DNA of 64,000 nt from Streptomyces filipinensis (GTDB lineage: Bacteria; Actinomycetota; Actinomycetes; Streptomycetales; Streptomycetaceae). The stretch spans positions 310,001 through 374,000 of the forward strand of contig NZ_BMTD01000002.1 in the NCBI RefSeq assembly GCF_014649495.1, read 5' to 3'. Under the pieces are notes generated by a model. The model saw only the letters and a program-made list of their open reading frames with translations. It was not told the origin of the DNA and made no database searches. Position 1 is the stretch's first letter. The number at the start of each line of letters is the position of its first letter. A program made the position numbers and the translations under genes. Shown here one piece after another: positions 7,863 through 18,022 of the stretch.

Positions 7863-8060
7863 CCAAACGCCTCCTAAGAAAGGGCAGGATTTGGTCCGTG
7901 CTACCTCGGAGCGGTTTTCTGATCGCTGCGCGGTGTTGTTGAGTGCACGTTGTGACCACTGAAGGCCAGCCTCACACGTCGAGCCACAATCACGGTCTAT
8001 GGCCGGTATATTTCGAATATGTGCGCCGATGACCGGCGTCGTGACCAGCACATTCCTCAT
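7863..8060 (-). promoter_or_regulatory. promoter/leader region of the biosynthetic operon
   Basis: About 200 bp between the glycyl-tRNA synthetase terminator and the first operon gene, with no gene on either strand. It includes a locally AT-rich stretch around 8000-8022 centred on a TTCGAA palindrome inside ATATTTCGAATAT, and a GCCGGT/ACCGGC pair around it. The operon promoter is most likely here. No box can be assigned with confidence. Confidence 0.4.
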
Positions 8061-8061
8061 G

Positions 8062-8117
8062 AAAAAGGGCCTGCAACCGATTCCCACGCAAAAGCGTGAA
8101 GATTCGGTTGCAGGCCC
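8062..8117 (-). terminator. intrinsic terminator downstream of the glycyl-tRNA synthetase gene
   Basis: A 14-bp perfect stem, GGGCCTGCAACCGA at 8067-8080 pairing with 8104-8117, plus an inner CACGC/GCGTG stem. On the minus strand it is followed by CTTTTTC. This is a strong Rho-independent terminator that insulates the synthetase gene from the biosynthetic operon. Confidence 0.9.
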
Positions 8118-8124
8118 CTCTCCT

Positions 8125-8172
8125 GCCCTCTTCAGGGGCGGCCCCTCCTCAAGGGCGAGCCCTCTTCAGGGA
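8125..8172. repeat. three short tandem imperfect palindromes
   Basis: Three consecutive units of about 17 bp, GCCCTCTTCAGGGGCG, GCCCCTCCTCAAGGGCG and GCCCTCTTCAGGGA, each a small CCCT/AGGG hairpin. They lie between the synthetase stop codon and its terminator. The function is unknown; they could help RNA 3'-end folding. Confidence 0.6.
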
Positions 8173-8186
8173 CCGGGCGTCCGTCC

Positions 8187-11246
<3,060 letters not shown>

Positions 11247-11519
11247 TCCTCCACGGACGCGGCACGGACTCAGAGAACCTCCCAGCCGAAGCACAGGAGA
11301 CCTTGGCCTGCCAGAGTCTACCGATCGGGGGGTCCGCGACCGGCATCAGCGGCGGACCGTCCCGGTGCAGCGCGGCGCCCGCGACAGCGGGGGATTCCGG
11401 GCTCGTCGCGGACCGGTGCCGGTGGAGAGCTGCCAGGTCGTGCCGGTCGAAGGGCGGCTGCTCCAGACACTTGACGGAGCCGGCGAAGAGCAGCTCCGTC
11501 ATACACGTCCAGGGCTCTC
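11247..11519. other. gene-free stretch upstream of the synthetase
   Basis: No convincing gene on either strand. The minus-strand sequence before the synthetase start was searched by eye for a T-box (TGGNACCGCG-type) element and none was seen. The synthetase promoter should be here, but no box is clear. Confidence 0.5.
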
Positions 11520-11699
11520 ATGCCCACCTCGGGCGGAACCTTGGACCAGGGAGCCGGCGGCCAGCGGCGCTCCTTCCGCGTCAGCGACGCCGCCAAGGTC
11601 CGCCTCACCATCGAGTCGGCCTACGCGGCCTCCACCCGCAAACAGGCCGCCCTCGCGGAGATCGGGTTCTTCGGCCCGTCCAGCGCGAGCAGCGGCTGA
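11520..11699 (+). CDS. small hypothetical protein, possibly a gene remnant
   Basis: A 59-aa frame from ATG 11520 that ends in TRKQAALAEIGFFGPSSASS. The middle (RVSDAAKVRLTIESAYAAS) looks like real, helix-forming protein. It has no good ribosome-binding site and no recognised family. It may be the tail of a decayed gene at the left edge of the scarred accessory region. Confidence 0.3.
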   Translation: MPTSGGTLDQGAGGQRRSFRVSDAAKVRLTIESAYAASTRKQAALAEIGFFGPSSASSG

Positions 11700-11778
11700 C
11701 CGCCGCACCCGCGACCTGACTGTTTGCCACATCGCTGGAGAGCGGGCCGGTCGAAGGGGTGCCGAGTACCCGCTAGAG

Positions 11779-11790
11779 GTTGAAGCGGAA
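11779..11790. repeat. partial third copy of the ychF-type att core
   Basis: GTTGAAGCGGAA here matches the att sequences at 15258-15269 and, from the second base, the ychF 3' end at 29343-29353. The match covers 11-12 bp and the flanks diverge. It could be the outer end of an older integration at ychF; chance similarity is possible. Confidence 0.4.
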
Positions 11791-11978
11791 TGCCTGCGGC
11801 CTGATCCTGACCTGCGGCGGAGCCCCGCGCAGGGCCCTGACCTGGGACTCCTCGTTGGCATGCGTTGGTTCCCGACGGCCGTTTACGGGTGTCCTGCGGA
11901 CTGGCTGCGGACTGGCCGGGGGTCCCGAGGCTGAGAAATCCATGGCACACGGGCGGGACCTGCAACGAAACTGCGCAG

Positions 11979-12365
11979 GTGAGCGACTCCTACCCCTGCC
12001 CGTGCTGCGGACACCGCGTGCTGAGCGCGATGCCCGGCTCGTACGAGATCTGCCCCGTCTGCTTCTGGGAGGACGACGGGGTCCAGTTCCGCTGGCCGAC
12101 CATGGCCGGCGGGGCCAACAAGGTCTCCCTGCTCGAGGCCCAGCGCAACTACCAGGACTTCGGCGCCTGCGACGAGCACGGCCGCCGGTACGTCCGCCCG
12201 CCGGCTGAGGACGAGCCCTTCGACCCCGCCTGGCGCCCCATCGATCTGACACGCGACTCCTTCGAGGACTGGGAAGCTGCGGTCCGCGCCCCCTGGCCCG
12301 AGGACCGCTCGGTGCTCTGCTGGTGGCTGCCCACCTTCTGGCGCCGGGACCGCTCCGCGCCATGA
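11979..12365 (+). CDS. CPCC-type cysteine-rich protein
   Basis: 128 aa from the GTG at 11979. It opens DSYPCPCCGHRV and continues YEICPVCFWEDDGVQF, the signature of the Cysteine-rich CPCC family (two CxxC-like pairs suited to zinc). The C-terminal part (RNYQDFGACDEHGRRYVRPP) is also typical. The frame stays open upstream to 11865 but without better start signals. The stop overlaps the next gene's ATG (ATGA). Members are small and often sit in polymorphic toxin/immunity or other accessory loci; their function is not established. Confidence 0.85.
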   Translation: MSDSYPCPCCGHRVLSAMPGSYEICPVCFWEDDGVQFRWPTMAGGANKVSLLEAQRNYQDFGACDEHGRRYVRPPAEDEPFDPAWRPIDLTRDSFEDWEAAVRAPWPEDRSVLCWWLPTFWRRDRSAP

Positions 12366-13093
12366 CCTCCCACATCGAAACACTCGTCCAGCAACTCGAC
12401 GGCAAGGCCGACGAGTCCTACGACGCCCGCGCGGAGCTGATCTGGATCGGCGCCGACGCCATACCCGCCGTCATCAACGGCCTGCCTTCCCTCGGCGGCT
12501 TCGGTCAGCTGACCGCCATCGAGGTCTTCGAGGAGGTGAGCGATCCCCGTTGCGGCCCTGCTCTCATCGGCCTGCTGGACAGCGACAACCCGACCGTCCG
12601 CGAATGGGCGGCCATGGCCCTGGCGAGCCTGGAGATCGACGGTGCCATCGAGCCCTTGCGCCGCGCCTACCGCGCCTGCTTGGAACGGGCGACCCCACCG
12701 GACTGGACCGAGTCCGTCGGCATCCGCTGGGCCCTGACCGAACTCGGCGCACGCACCCCCGTCGTCCCAACGCTCACCGCATGCCTGCGAGCCGCCACCG
12801 CGGACGACGTCCCTGGCTGGCCCTCGACCCATTTCACCGAGATCATCAACGACCTGGCCGACCATGCCCAGGTGATCCTCTACTCCCAGTTCTGGCGGGT
12901 GGACGCCGGCCGCACGTACAGCGTCTCCGGCCCCGGCCTGGACTGGGAACTCGACTGGACCGCGCCCTGGGAGCACCTGGTCGAAGAGTCCCGCACATGG
13001 TCCCTACTGGAAGCCTCCGAAGCCCCTGCCGGCGACAACATCTTCGTCGTCCCCACCTGGATCGACCGGACCGACCTGCACCCGGAGAGGTGA
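12362..13093 (+). CDS. HEAT-repeat-like protein
   Basis: 243 aa from ATG 12362, translationally coupled to the CPCC gene. The first half contains HEAT-like helical pairs: FGQLTAIEVFEEVSDPRCG, then ALIGLLDSDNPTVREWAAMA and SLEIDGAIEPLRRAY. The second half is rich in Trp and acidic residues and resembles no domain I know. No catalytic motif is seen. With its neighbour it probably forms a two-gene accessory unit; a binding or immunity-like role is inference. Confidence 0.7.
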   Translation: MTSHIETLVQQLDGKADESYDARAELIWIGADAIPAVINGLPSLGGFGQLTAIEVFEEVSDPRCGPALIGLLDSDNPTVREWAAMALASLEIDGAIEPLRRAYRACLERATPPDWTESVGIRWALTELGARTPVVPTLTACLRAATADDVPGWPSTHFTEIINDLADHAQVILYSQFWRVDAGRTYSVSGPGLDWELDWTAPWEHLVEESRTWSLLEASEAPAGDNIFVVPTWIDRTDLHPER

Positions 13094-13096
13094 CCG

Positions 13097-13501
13097 ATGC
13101 CGTCCCAGCACCCCGAGGAAGTCGGCTACGGCCACGCGGTCGAGAGCTACGTGACGAGGATGTACGGCGGCCTCCCGCGCTATCTCGTACTGGGCGGTTC
13201 CTGGGCCCCGGTGGTGGCTCACCACACGCTTTACCCGGCACCTGATCGCTGACGCTGCCGCGATCAACGACGAGGAACGGGAAGCCCTCCTCGGGTACGA
13301 ATGGCGCTCGCGTCTCACCGCCAGCTGGCGGATCGGCGTCGACCGCCGCGAACGGTTCCGAGCACGCATCGGCGACCTGCTCATGGCCAGCGAGGTCTGC
13401 TATTCCGGCGGCGCCTACTGCTTCACCTTGGCCCGCTTCGGCACCCACGCCGACGCTGCGGCCTCCAGGTCCGCCGCGCCCGCTCCCACTACGGCCGGCT
13501 G
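13097..13501 (+). pseudogene. DUF6000-like gene, frameshifted and 3'-truncated
   Basis: The frame from ATG 13097 (MPSQHPEEVGYGHAVESYV) closes at 13252, but homologous-looking sequence continues in another frame from about 13235 (FTRHLIADAAAINDEER and SWRIGVDRRERFRARIG) to ARFGTHADAA near 13455. Together they read like an actinobacterial DUF6000 protein with one frameshift near 13220-13240. The 3' end is replaced by an unrelated methyltransferase fragment at about 13456. The family's function is unknown; this copy is almost surely dead. Confidence 0.65.
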
Positions 13502-13906
13502 AACAACCTCGCCTTCGTCGCCGGCCACGCCCTGCACCACCTGCACACCTCCGACGAGCAGTTCGACGCCATCTACTCCGTCTTCGGCGCTGTCGGCCTC
13601 GTCGCCCCCGAGCTCCTGCTCCCGGCCATCACCCAACGCCTCACGCCCGGCCGGGTGCTCGCCTTCTCCGTCCCCCACCCGCAGCGTGGCGGCCGAAGCT
13701 CCTCCGGCGACGACCGGCCCCGCCGCGACTACGTCACGCTCCCCGACCGCACCCGGCTCCCCATCGCCCGCTGGGAGTTCTCCACCGACCGCTGGGAGAA
13801 GCACCTCAGCCAGGCGGGCTTCTGGCTCACCTCGGCCCAGGAGTTCCATGATCCCCGCATGGGCCACTGGCCCACCACCCTGCTGATCCGCGCCCGCAAG
13901 CTCTGA
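13457..13906 (+). pseudogene. class I SAM-dependent methyltransferase, C-terminal fragment
   Basis: From about codon CGLQVRRARSHYGRLNNLAF onward the frame reads as the second half of a Rossmann methyltransferase: QFDAIYSVFGAVGLVAPELL (acidic motif and strand 4), LTPGRVLAFSVPHPQ and a C-terminal GFWLTSAQEF. The SAM-binding glycine motif (motif I) is absent because the 5' part has been replaced by DUF6000 sequence. The longer plus frame that opens at 13301 is out of frame with the DUF6000 coding sequence and is not a real N-terminus. The fragment marks a deletion or recombination joint. Confidence 0.7.
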
Positions 13907-13941
13907 CCAGCCATTCGCCCCGGCTTCCCTTGGAGGAACCG

Positions 13942-14439
13942 ATGCGCTCGCCCTGTCTGCTCCTCGACATCGACGGCGTCCTCATACCCTTTCCCGACGC
14001 GGACGGCTCGACCCCAGCCACCCACGCCCGCCACGACGTCGTCCCCACCGGCCGGAGCGCCGACAACCCGGTCACCGTCTGGCTCGACCCCGCCCACGGC
14101 CGCCTGCTCATGGACGTGATCCGTACCGGCCTGGTCACCCCCGTCTGGTGCACCAGCTGGCGGCAGGACGCCACCACGCTGATCGGGCCCCTCCTCGGCC
14201 TCCCGCCCCTGCCGTACGTCGACCTACCGCGCCCCCAGATCGCCACCAGCCATCCCAACGGCTACCTGTGGAAGCGCGACCACGTTGACGCCTGGCTGGC
14301 AGACGCCCCCGCCGTCTGGATCGACGACGACTTCACCGGCCTCGACCACGCCTGGGCGGCGGAGCGCACCGCCGAGGGAACAGCGACTCTCCTCGTTCAG
14401 CCCGACCCACCCCACATGGTGAGCGGCGGGCGCGGTTGA
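13942..14439 (+). CDS. HAD-family phosphatase-like protein (Swiss-army-knife RNA-repair-associated type)
   Basis: 165 aa from ATG 13942 with GGAGG just upstream. The N-terminal LLLDIDGVLIPF is the HAD nucleophile motif DxDGVL, TPVWCTSWRQDAT is a motif II-like Thr/Ser strand, and AVWIDDDFTGLDHAW is the acidic motif IV. It resembles the short HAD proteins found with RNA-repair or accessory gene sets. It stands alone in the scarred region, 35 nt after the methyltransferase remnant. The substrate is unknown. Confidence 0.8.
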   Translation: MRSPCLLLDIDGVLIPFPDADGSTPATHARHDVVPTGRSADNPVTVWLDPAHGRLLMDVIRTGLVTPVWCTSWRQDATTLIGPLLGLPPLPYVDLPRPQIATSHPNGYLWKRDHVDAWLADAPAVWIDDDFTGLDHAWAAERTAEGTATLLVQPDPPHMVSGGRG

Positions 14440-14774
14440 ACGCCATCGCCGCCCTCCGTAGTTCCGCCCGGTCGGCGCCGAACTCCGTCCCCGCGCTGAC
14501 CTACACGGGGACGGATGCGGCGGATTAATACGGAGCTAGTGTCAGCGAGCGGGCCTGGGGCCGGCAGGCCCGCCGGGCGATGCAGAAGCGCAGGCCTGGC
14601 GAGAAGGTCGCTCCTTCCGATCCCGGGCTCGCCCTGGGCTCGACGTGCGACCACGGTCTCGCCGGCTGCGGGGGCCGCCGGCTGGGCGGGGTCGGGGCAG
14701 TAGCGGGTCCAGGCGTCGAGGTCCGGTCACGGACGGCCGCCCGGAAGACGGCGTTGACCGTGTTGAAGACTGCG

Positions 14775-15143
14775 ATGAAGGCCCACCTACGGGACTTCCC
14801 CGCCGATGGGTCCAAGGGCCTGGTTTTCACGGCGCCGCAAGGCGGACCCGTGGTCTACACGCACTTCATGGACGGGTCCTGGCGGCCCGCCTGCGCGAAG
14901 GCCGGCATACCGAGGGGCACCGGACCCCACGCCCTCCGGTACCACTACGCCAGCCTGCTGATCAAGCACGGCGAGTCCGTGAAGACGGTCTCCGAGCGCC
15001 TCGGCCACACCAACGCGGCCATGACGCTGAACATCGACACCCACCTGTGGCTCGCCTCCGAGGAGCGGACCCGAGCGGCAGTCGACCAGGCGTACGCGGA
15101 CCGGTCCGCCGATGCCCAGCCACAGGTCGACGAAGCGACGTAG
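14775..15143 (+). pseudogene. tyrosine recombinase remnant, C-terminal catalytic part
   Basis: Clear integrase sequence runs from about MKAHLRDFPADGSKGLVF to the stop. It contains GPHALRYHYASLLIKHG (HxLR box), VSERLGHTNAAMTL (LGH box) and then NIDTHLW, where active enzymes have a Tyr-Ser-His-Leu-Trp type ending. The catalytic tyrosine is replaced by Asp, and the N-terminal DNA-binding half and the first catalytic Arg are missing; upstream sequence in this frame is not integrase-like. The remnant is therefore inactive. It points toward the att-like site at 15251, as the intact integrase does from the other side. Confidence 0.8.
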
Positions 15144-15198
15144 CCGCCACCCCGCGCGTTGACCGAAGTCAGCACGCTGCGGACTCTGTGCGGACCGC

Positions 15199-15240
15199 AA
15201 AGGCCGCCCTACCCGCTCCGTCGCAGGTCAGACGGCCTTT
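15199..15240 (+). terminator. hairpin downstream of the integrase remnant
   Basis: AAAGGCCG at 15199-15206 pairs with CGGCCTTT at 15233-15240 around a 26-nt loop. It lies shortly after the integrase remnant stop and before the att-like repeat. A weak bidirectional terminator is plausible. Confidence 0.45.
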
Positions 15241-15250
15241 CGCAGGACGT

Positions 15251-15270
15251 ATCAGACGTTGAAGCGGAAC
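15251..15270. repeat. candidate attachment site (left end of the integrative element)
   Basis: ATCAGACGTTGAAGCGGAAC matches the ychF 3' end at 29335-29354 in 18 of 20 positions, with a perfect TTGAAGCGGAAC core. Read on the minus strand it would encode the YchF C-terminus (FRFNV-stop), so it is a detached copy of the ychF 3' end. It lies 99 bp from the integrase stop codon, the normal place for attL or attR. Confidence 0.75.
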
Positions 15271-15368
15271 GTTCAATGCAGCGCTCCCACCTGCGGAAAC
15301 GTTCCTTCGGGTGATCGTATCCAGCACCCATCCAGCACCGTCGGAACTGATCCAGCACATCCAGCACT

Positions 15369-16625
15369 TCAAGCCGCGGAGACAGACCCCTCCGAGTACT
15401 CGACTACAGGACGCATGGCGTTCTGCATGACGTCTCGACAACGATCCCACGCCTCGGGGACCAGGTGACCGTAGATGTCCACGGTCGTCTTGATCGACTT
15501 ATGACCGAGCCAGCGCGAGACCTCGCGGATCGGGACCCCGTTCGCCAACGCGGTCGAGGCGAAGAAGTGCCGCAGGCTGCCAGGCGTGTACTTGGCCTTG
15601 CCGTCCACATCGACCAGGCCAGCAGACACACACGCCTTCCCGAAGTGGTAGCCGTAGGTGGAGGCGGTGGGCATCACGCCCTTGCCACGCTGGCGCGGGG
15701 CGAAGAAGACCTCCAGTCGCCGTGGTCTGCCCTGCTGACCGGTGAAGGTCACGGGCACCGGCTTCCACCGTGACAGGTGGTTGTCGATCTCCTGCTCGAC
15801 GAACGGAGCGGCCGGGACATCCCGGTACTCACCCTCCGTCCGGTGCTTGAGCGGCACGAAGACCGTGTGGCAGTCACTGCGGCGAGCCTTGGCGCTGACC
15901 TGCCAGCGGATCCTGACGAAGCCCGACCGTCGGCACTCGGTGGAGAAGGCCAGGGCTTCGCTGGGGCGCTGGCCGGTACCCGATTGAAGGTAGACCGCGA
16001 GCCGGTACTGCGGGGCGATGTGCTCCGCGATCAGATCGACCTCGCCCAGCGTGGGAATCTCGTCCTCGTCCACCGCGCACGGGGCCGCCCGGGATACCCG
16101 GATGCCGCGCGCGGGATTGTCTGGGATGCGTTTGTCAACGACGGCCGCCTCCAGCATGGCGGCCACCATCACCATCCGGTCATTGACCGTGGAGACCGCC
16201 AACCCCACACCGGAGGCATGCAGGTCCTTGGCGAACTCTTCGAAGTCGCGCCGCGCTAGCCCGGCCAGCATCTTCCGTCCCAGGCGCGGCACGAGATGGT
16301 TACGGATGAACCCTTCGTAGTTGCGATGCGTCGACTCACCGATGCCCCGTCGCTCGAGCCACTCCTGAGCCCAGGCCCGCAACGGCACAAGTCCACGGAC
16401 AGGATCGAAGTGGATGCCGGCTTTCTTGTCGTTCTCGACCTTGTCGGCGAATGCGTCCGCGCCGTCCGAGCCCACCCGACGGGGAAACGACCTCTCCCGC
16501 TGCCGCCCGCGCCTACCGCCCGGTTCCCGGTACCGCACCGTCCACCCGTGCCGACACCGCGGACGATCACAGGGAAAGTTCCGGTCCCGGACATCCCTCT
16601 TGCACCTCTGAAAAACGCTCGCCAC
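15369..16625 (-). CDS. int: tyrosine-type site-specific integrase
   Basis: 418 aa. N-terminal region with a Cys/His-containing start (CKRDVRDRNFPCDRPRC, possibly a small metal-binding or AP2-like arm-site domain), a core-binding SAM-like domain around residues 95-190, and a complete catalytic domain. Catalytic residues: Arg in GTGQRPSEALAF, SLRHFFAS (HxxR-type box), RWLGHKSIKTT and the nucleophile Tyr385 in DIYGHLVPEAW. All are present, so it should be active. It should recombine the att sites at 15251 and 29335. No excisionase gene is visible in the 240 bp upstream. Confidence 0.93.
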   Translation of the reverse strand: MASVFQRCKRDVRDRNFPCDRPRCRHGWTVRYREPGGRRGRQRERSFPRRVGSDGADAFADKVENDKKAGIHFDPVRGLVPLRAWAQEWLERRGIGESTHRNYEGFIRNHLVPRLGRKMLAGLARRDFEEFAKDLHASGVGLAVSTVNDRMVMVAAMLEAAVVDKRIPDNPARGIRVSRAAPCAVDEDEIPTLGEVDLIAEHIAPQYRLAVYLQSGTGQRPSEALAFSTECRRSGFVRIRWQVSAKARRSDCHTVFVPLKHRTEGEYRDVPAAPFVEQEIDNHLSRWKPVPVTFTGQQGRPRRLEVFFAPRQRGKGVMPTASTYGYHFGKACVSAGLVDVDGKAKYTPGSLRHFFASTALANGVPIREVSRWLGHKSIKTTVDIYGHLVPEAWDRCRDVMQNAMRPVVEYSEGSVSAA

Positions 16626-16865
16626 CCAAGCCCCGATCCTTCGCCCGGCCCGTGCTCGAAACCGTGCACCGCCACCTCACGACTGAGCAAGACATCCACC
16701 ACCAATCCGCACTTTCCGGCGAATATGCACCTAGCCCCCACTCTCAGCCCCGCAGGCCATCGAGTCGGCGAGACCCTACTCGCTGGATGCGCTCACACCC
16801 TCCGCGCTAGCTGCCACGTGATCCGTGCATCAGCACCAAAGGCCATACCGCGCTATGGTTGATGT
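16626..16865. promoter_or_regulatory. divergent region between the integrase and the toxin-antitoxin pair
   Basis: No convincing gene. On the plus strand TATGGT (16854-16859) lies 7 nt before the antitoxin ATG and no ribosome site follows, so the vapB-like mRNA is probably leaderless, with transcription starting at or next to the ATG. Confidence 0.45.
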
Positions 16866-17132
16866 ATGGCTACCAAGAAGGTGACTATCACGCTCGACGA
16901 ATCCCTGGTCGAAGCCCTGGCCGGAGCCGCCGAGGAAGAAGGCATCCCGCTCTCCCGCCTCGTCGCAGGAGCAGCCGAACGCGAGCTGCGCCTGCGAGCC
17001 GGCCGGGCCGTCATCCAGGAGTGGCAGGCGGAGCACGGCGCCTTCACCCCGGAAGAGCTCGCCGCCGCCCGCGCGGACCTGGCCGCCGCCGACGCCGAGT
17101 ACCTCAGCAGCTCGGGAGCTTCCGCCGCGTGA
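16866..17132 (+). CDS. ribbon-helix-helix-type antitoxin (VapB-like)
   Basis: 88 aa. The N-terminus, ATKKVTITLDESLVEALAGA, is the beta-strand and helix A of a ribbon-helix-helix DNA-binding domain, and IPLSRLVAGAAER is helix B. The C-terminal half is helical and acidic, suited to cover a toxin active site. The stop overlaps the GTG start of the PIN-domain gene (GTGA). It should neutralise that toxin and autoregulate the pair. Confidence 0.85.
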   Translation: MATKKVTITLDESLVEALAGAAEEEGIPLSRLVAGAAERELRLRAGRAVIQEWQAEHGAFTPEELAAARADLAAADAEYLSSSGASAA

Positions 17133-17521
17133 ACATCCCCTACCTGTACGACGCCGGCGTACTCATCGCCATCGACAACGACGACCGACGCATGTGGGCC
17201 CGCCACAGCCTGGCCCTCGAAGACGGCCGGGACATCCACGTCCCGTCCGTCGTCGTCAGCCAGGCATGGCGGGACTCCCGCCGCCAGGTCAGACTCGGCA
17301 AGTTCCTCGCCGGCTGCCACGTCGTACCCGTCGGCCTCGAAACCGCCAAAACCGCAGGCATCCTCTGCGGCAAGGCCGGCACCTCCGACATCGTCGACGC
17401 CATCGTCGTAACCATGGCAGCCAGCCTCAGCGCCATCATCTGGACCTCGGACCCAGACGACATCCGCAGCCTCATCGACGCCCAGGACATCAAACCGGCC
17501 ACTGTAATCCGCACCGTCTGA
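17129..17521 (+). CDS. PIN-domain toxin (VapC-like ribonuclease)
   Basis: 130 aa from the GTG at 17129, coupled to the antitoxin. PIN acidic residues are visible: the N-terminal YDAGVLIAIDNDD, the central SDIVDAIVVTMA and the C-terminal WTSDPDDI. The usual VapC second-position Glu is less obvious (SQAWRDSRR). VapC proteins cut tRNA or rRNA and arrest growth when the antitoxin decays. The pair would stabilise the integrative element. Confidence 0.85.
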   Translation: MNIPYLYDAGVLIAIDNDDRRMWARHSLALEDGRDIHVPSVVVSQAWRDSRRQVRLGKFLAGCHVVPVGLETAKTAGILCGKAGTSDIVDAIVVTMAASLSAIIWTSDPDDIRSLIDAQDIKPATVIRTV

Positions 17522-17610
17522 GCACCGATCGTCTCCGACGACCAGCCCGTACAGGCTCAGAGATCGCCGAGGCGGAGACAGGTGCGGCCACCTGCTCGCG
17601 TAGCGTTCTT

Positions 17611-17629
17611 AGACGTCATCTCAATTGGT
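17611..17629 (+). repeat. left terminal inverted repeat of the IS
   Basis: AGACGTCATCTCAATTGGT, an exact reverse complement of 18825-18843. Confidence 0.92.
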
Positions 17630-17674
17630 AGCTGGCGGCGTAGATAGTCGCTGGCAGGCAGGCTGGGGGGACGG

Positions 17675-18022
17675 TTGAATGCCTGGGTGAGCGACTACTG
17701 GACACCCGCGCATCGAGCAGTCGAGCAGGAGGATGCTAAGATCCTGGACCGGTTGCTGGCCACCGGCTCAAATCCCGACGAGGTCTTCGGCAACATGACG
17801 CTGTTGACCCACGCAATCGACGCCGAGGGTGATGGCTGCTTGCAGAGCGGGCAGCCGTTGACTGTGCACACCACGGCCGTGTTGCTGGCCTTCGGGGCTG
17901 ATCCTGAGCTCGCAGACCCGGAGGGCCGCACCCCCATGGACATGGCCAATCGCTACGGCCACGACCTGGCGGTGAAACTGCTGCAGGCCCACATCAGCAG
18001 ACGAGCCGCCGGTAACAGATGA
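17675..18022 (+). CDS. ankyrin-repeat protein carried inside the IS
   Basis: 115 aa from TTG 17675 after a G-rich site (GGGGGGACGG); a GTG at 17687 is the alternative start. Ankyrin repeats are visible: WTPAHRAVEQEDAKILDRLL, then LLAFGADPELADPEGRTP followed by MDMANRYGHDLAVKLLQAH. The last few residues run into the 3' end of the transposase gene on the opposite strand, so the C-terminus may have been modified by the element. It is a protein-interaction module with no catalytic motif. Its place inside the terminal repeats makes it a transposon passenger. Confidence 0.65.
   Translation: MNAWVSDYWTPAHRAVEQEDAKILDRLLATGSNPDEVFGNMTLLTHAIDAEGDGCLQSGQPLTVHTTAVLLAFGADPELADPEGRTPMDMANRYGHDLAVKLLQAHISRRAAGNR

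Noticed and set aside
7863..8087. An N-terminal extension of the small operon protein to 191 aa
   Set aside because: The extension crosses the putative promoter and the synthetase terminator region and lacks a ribosome site, whereas ATG 7862 has a near-perfect one.
8067..8117. Long inverted repeat considered as an attachment site or CRISPR-like repeat
   Set aside because: Its stem with a T-run on the minus strand directly after a gene fits an ordinary intrinsic terminator.
11247..11519. Possible T-box leader for the glycyl-tRNA synthetase
   Set aside because: No TGGNACCGCG-like T-box, antiterminator pair or specifier loop could be found on the minus strand.
11861..11925. Direct repeat CTGCGGACTGG x2 near 11900 considered as an integration mark
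   Set aside because: Only 11 bp, adjacent and GC-rich; best explained as a chance tandem duplication.
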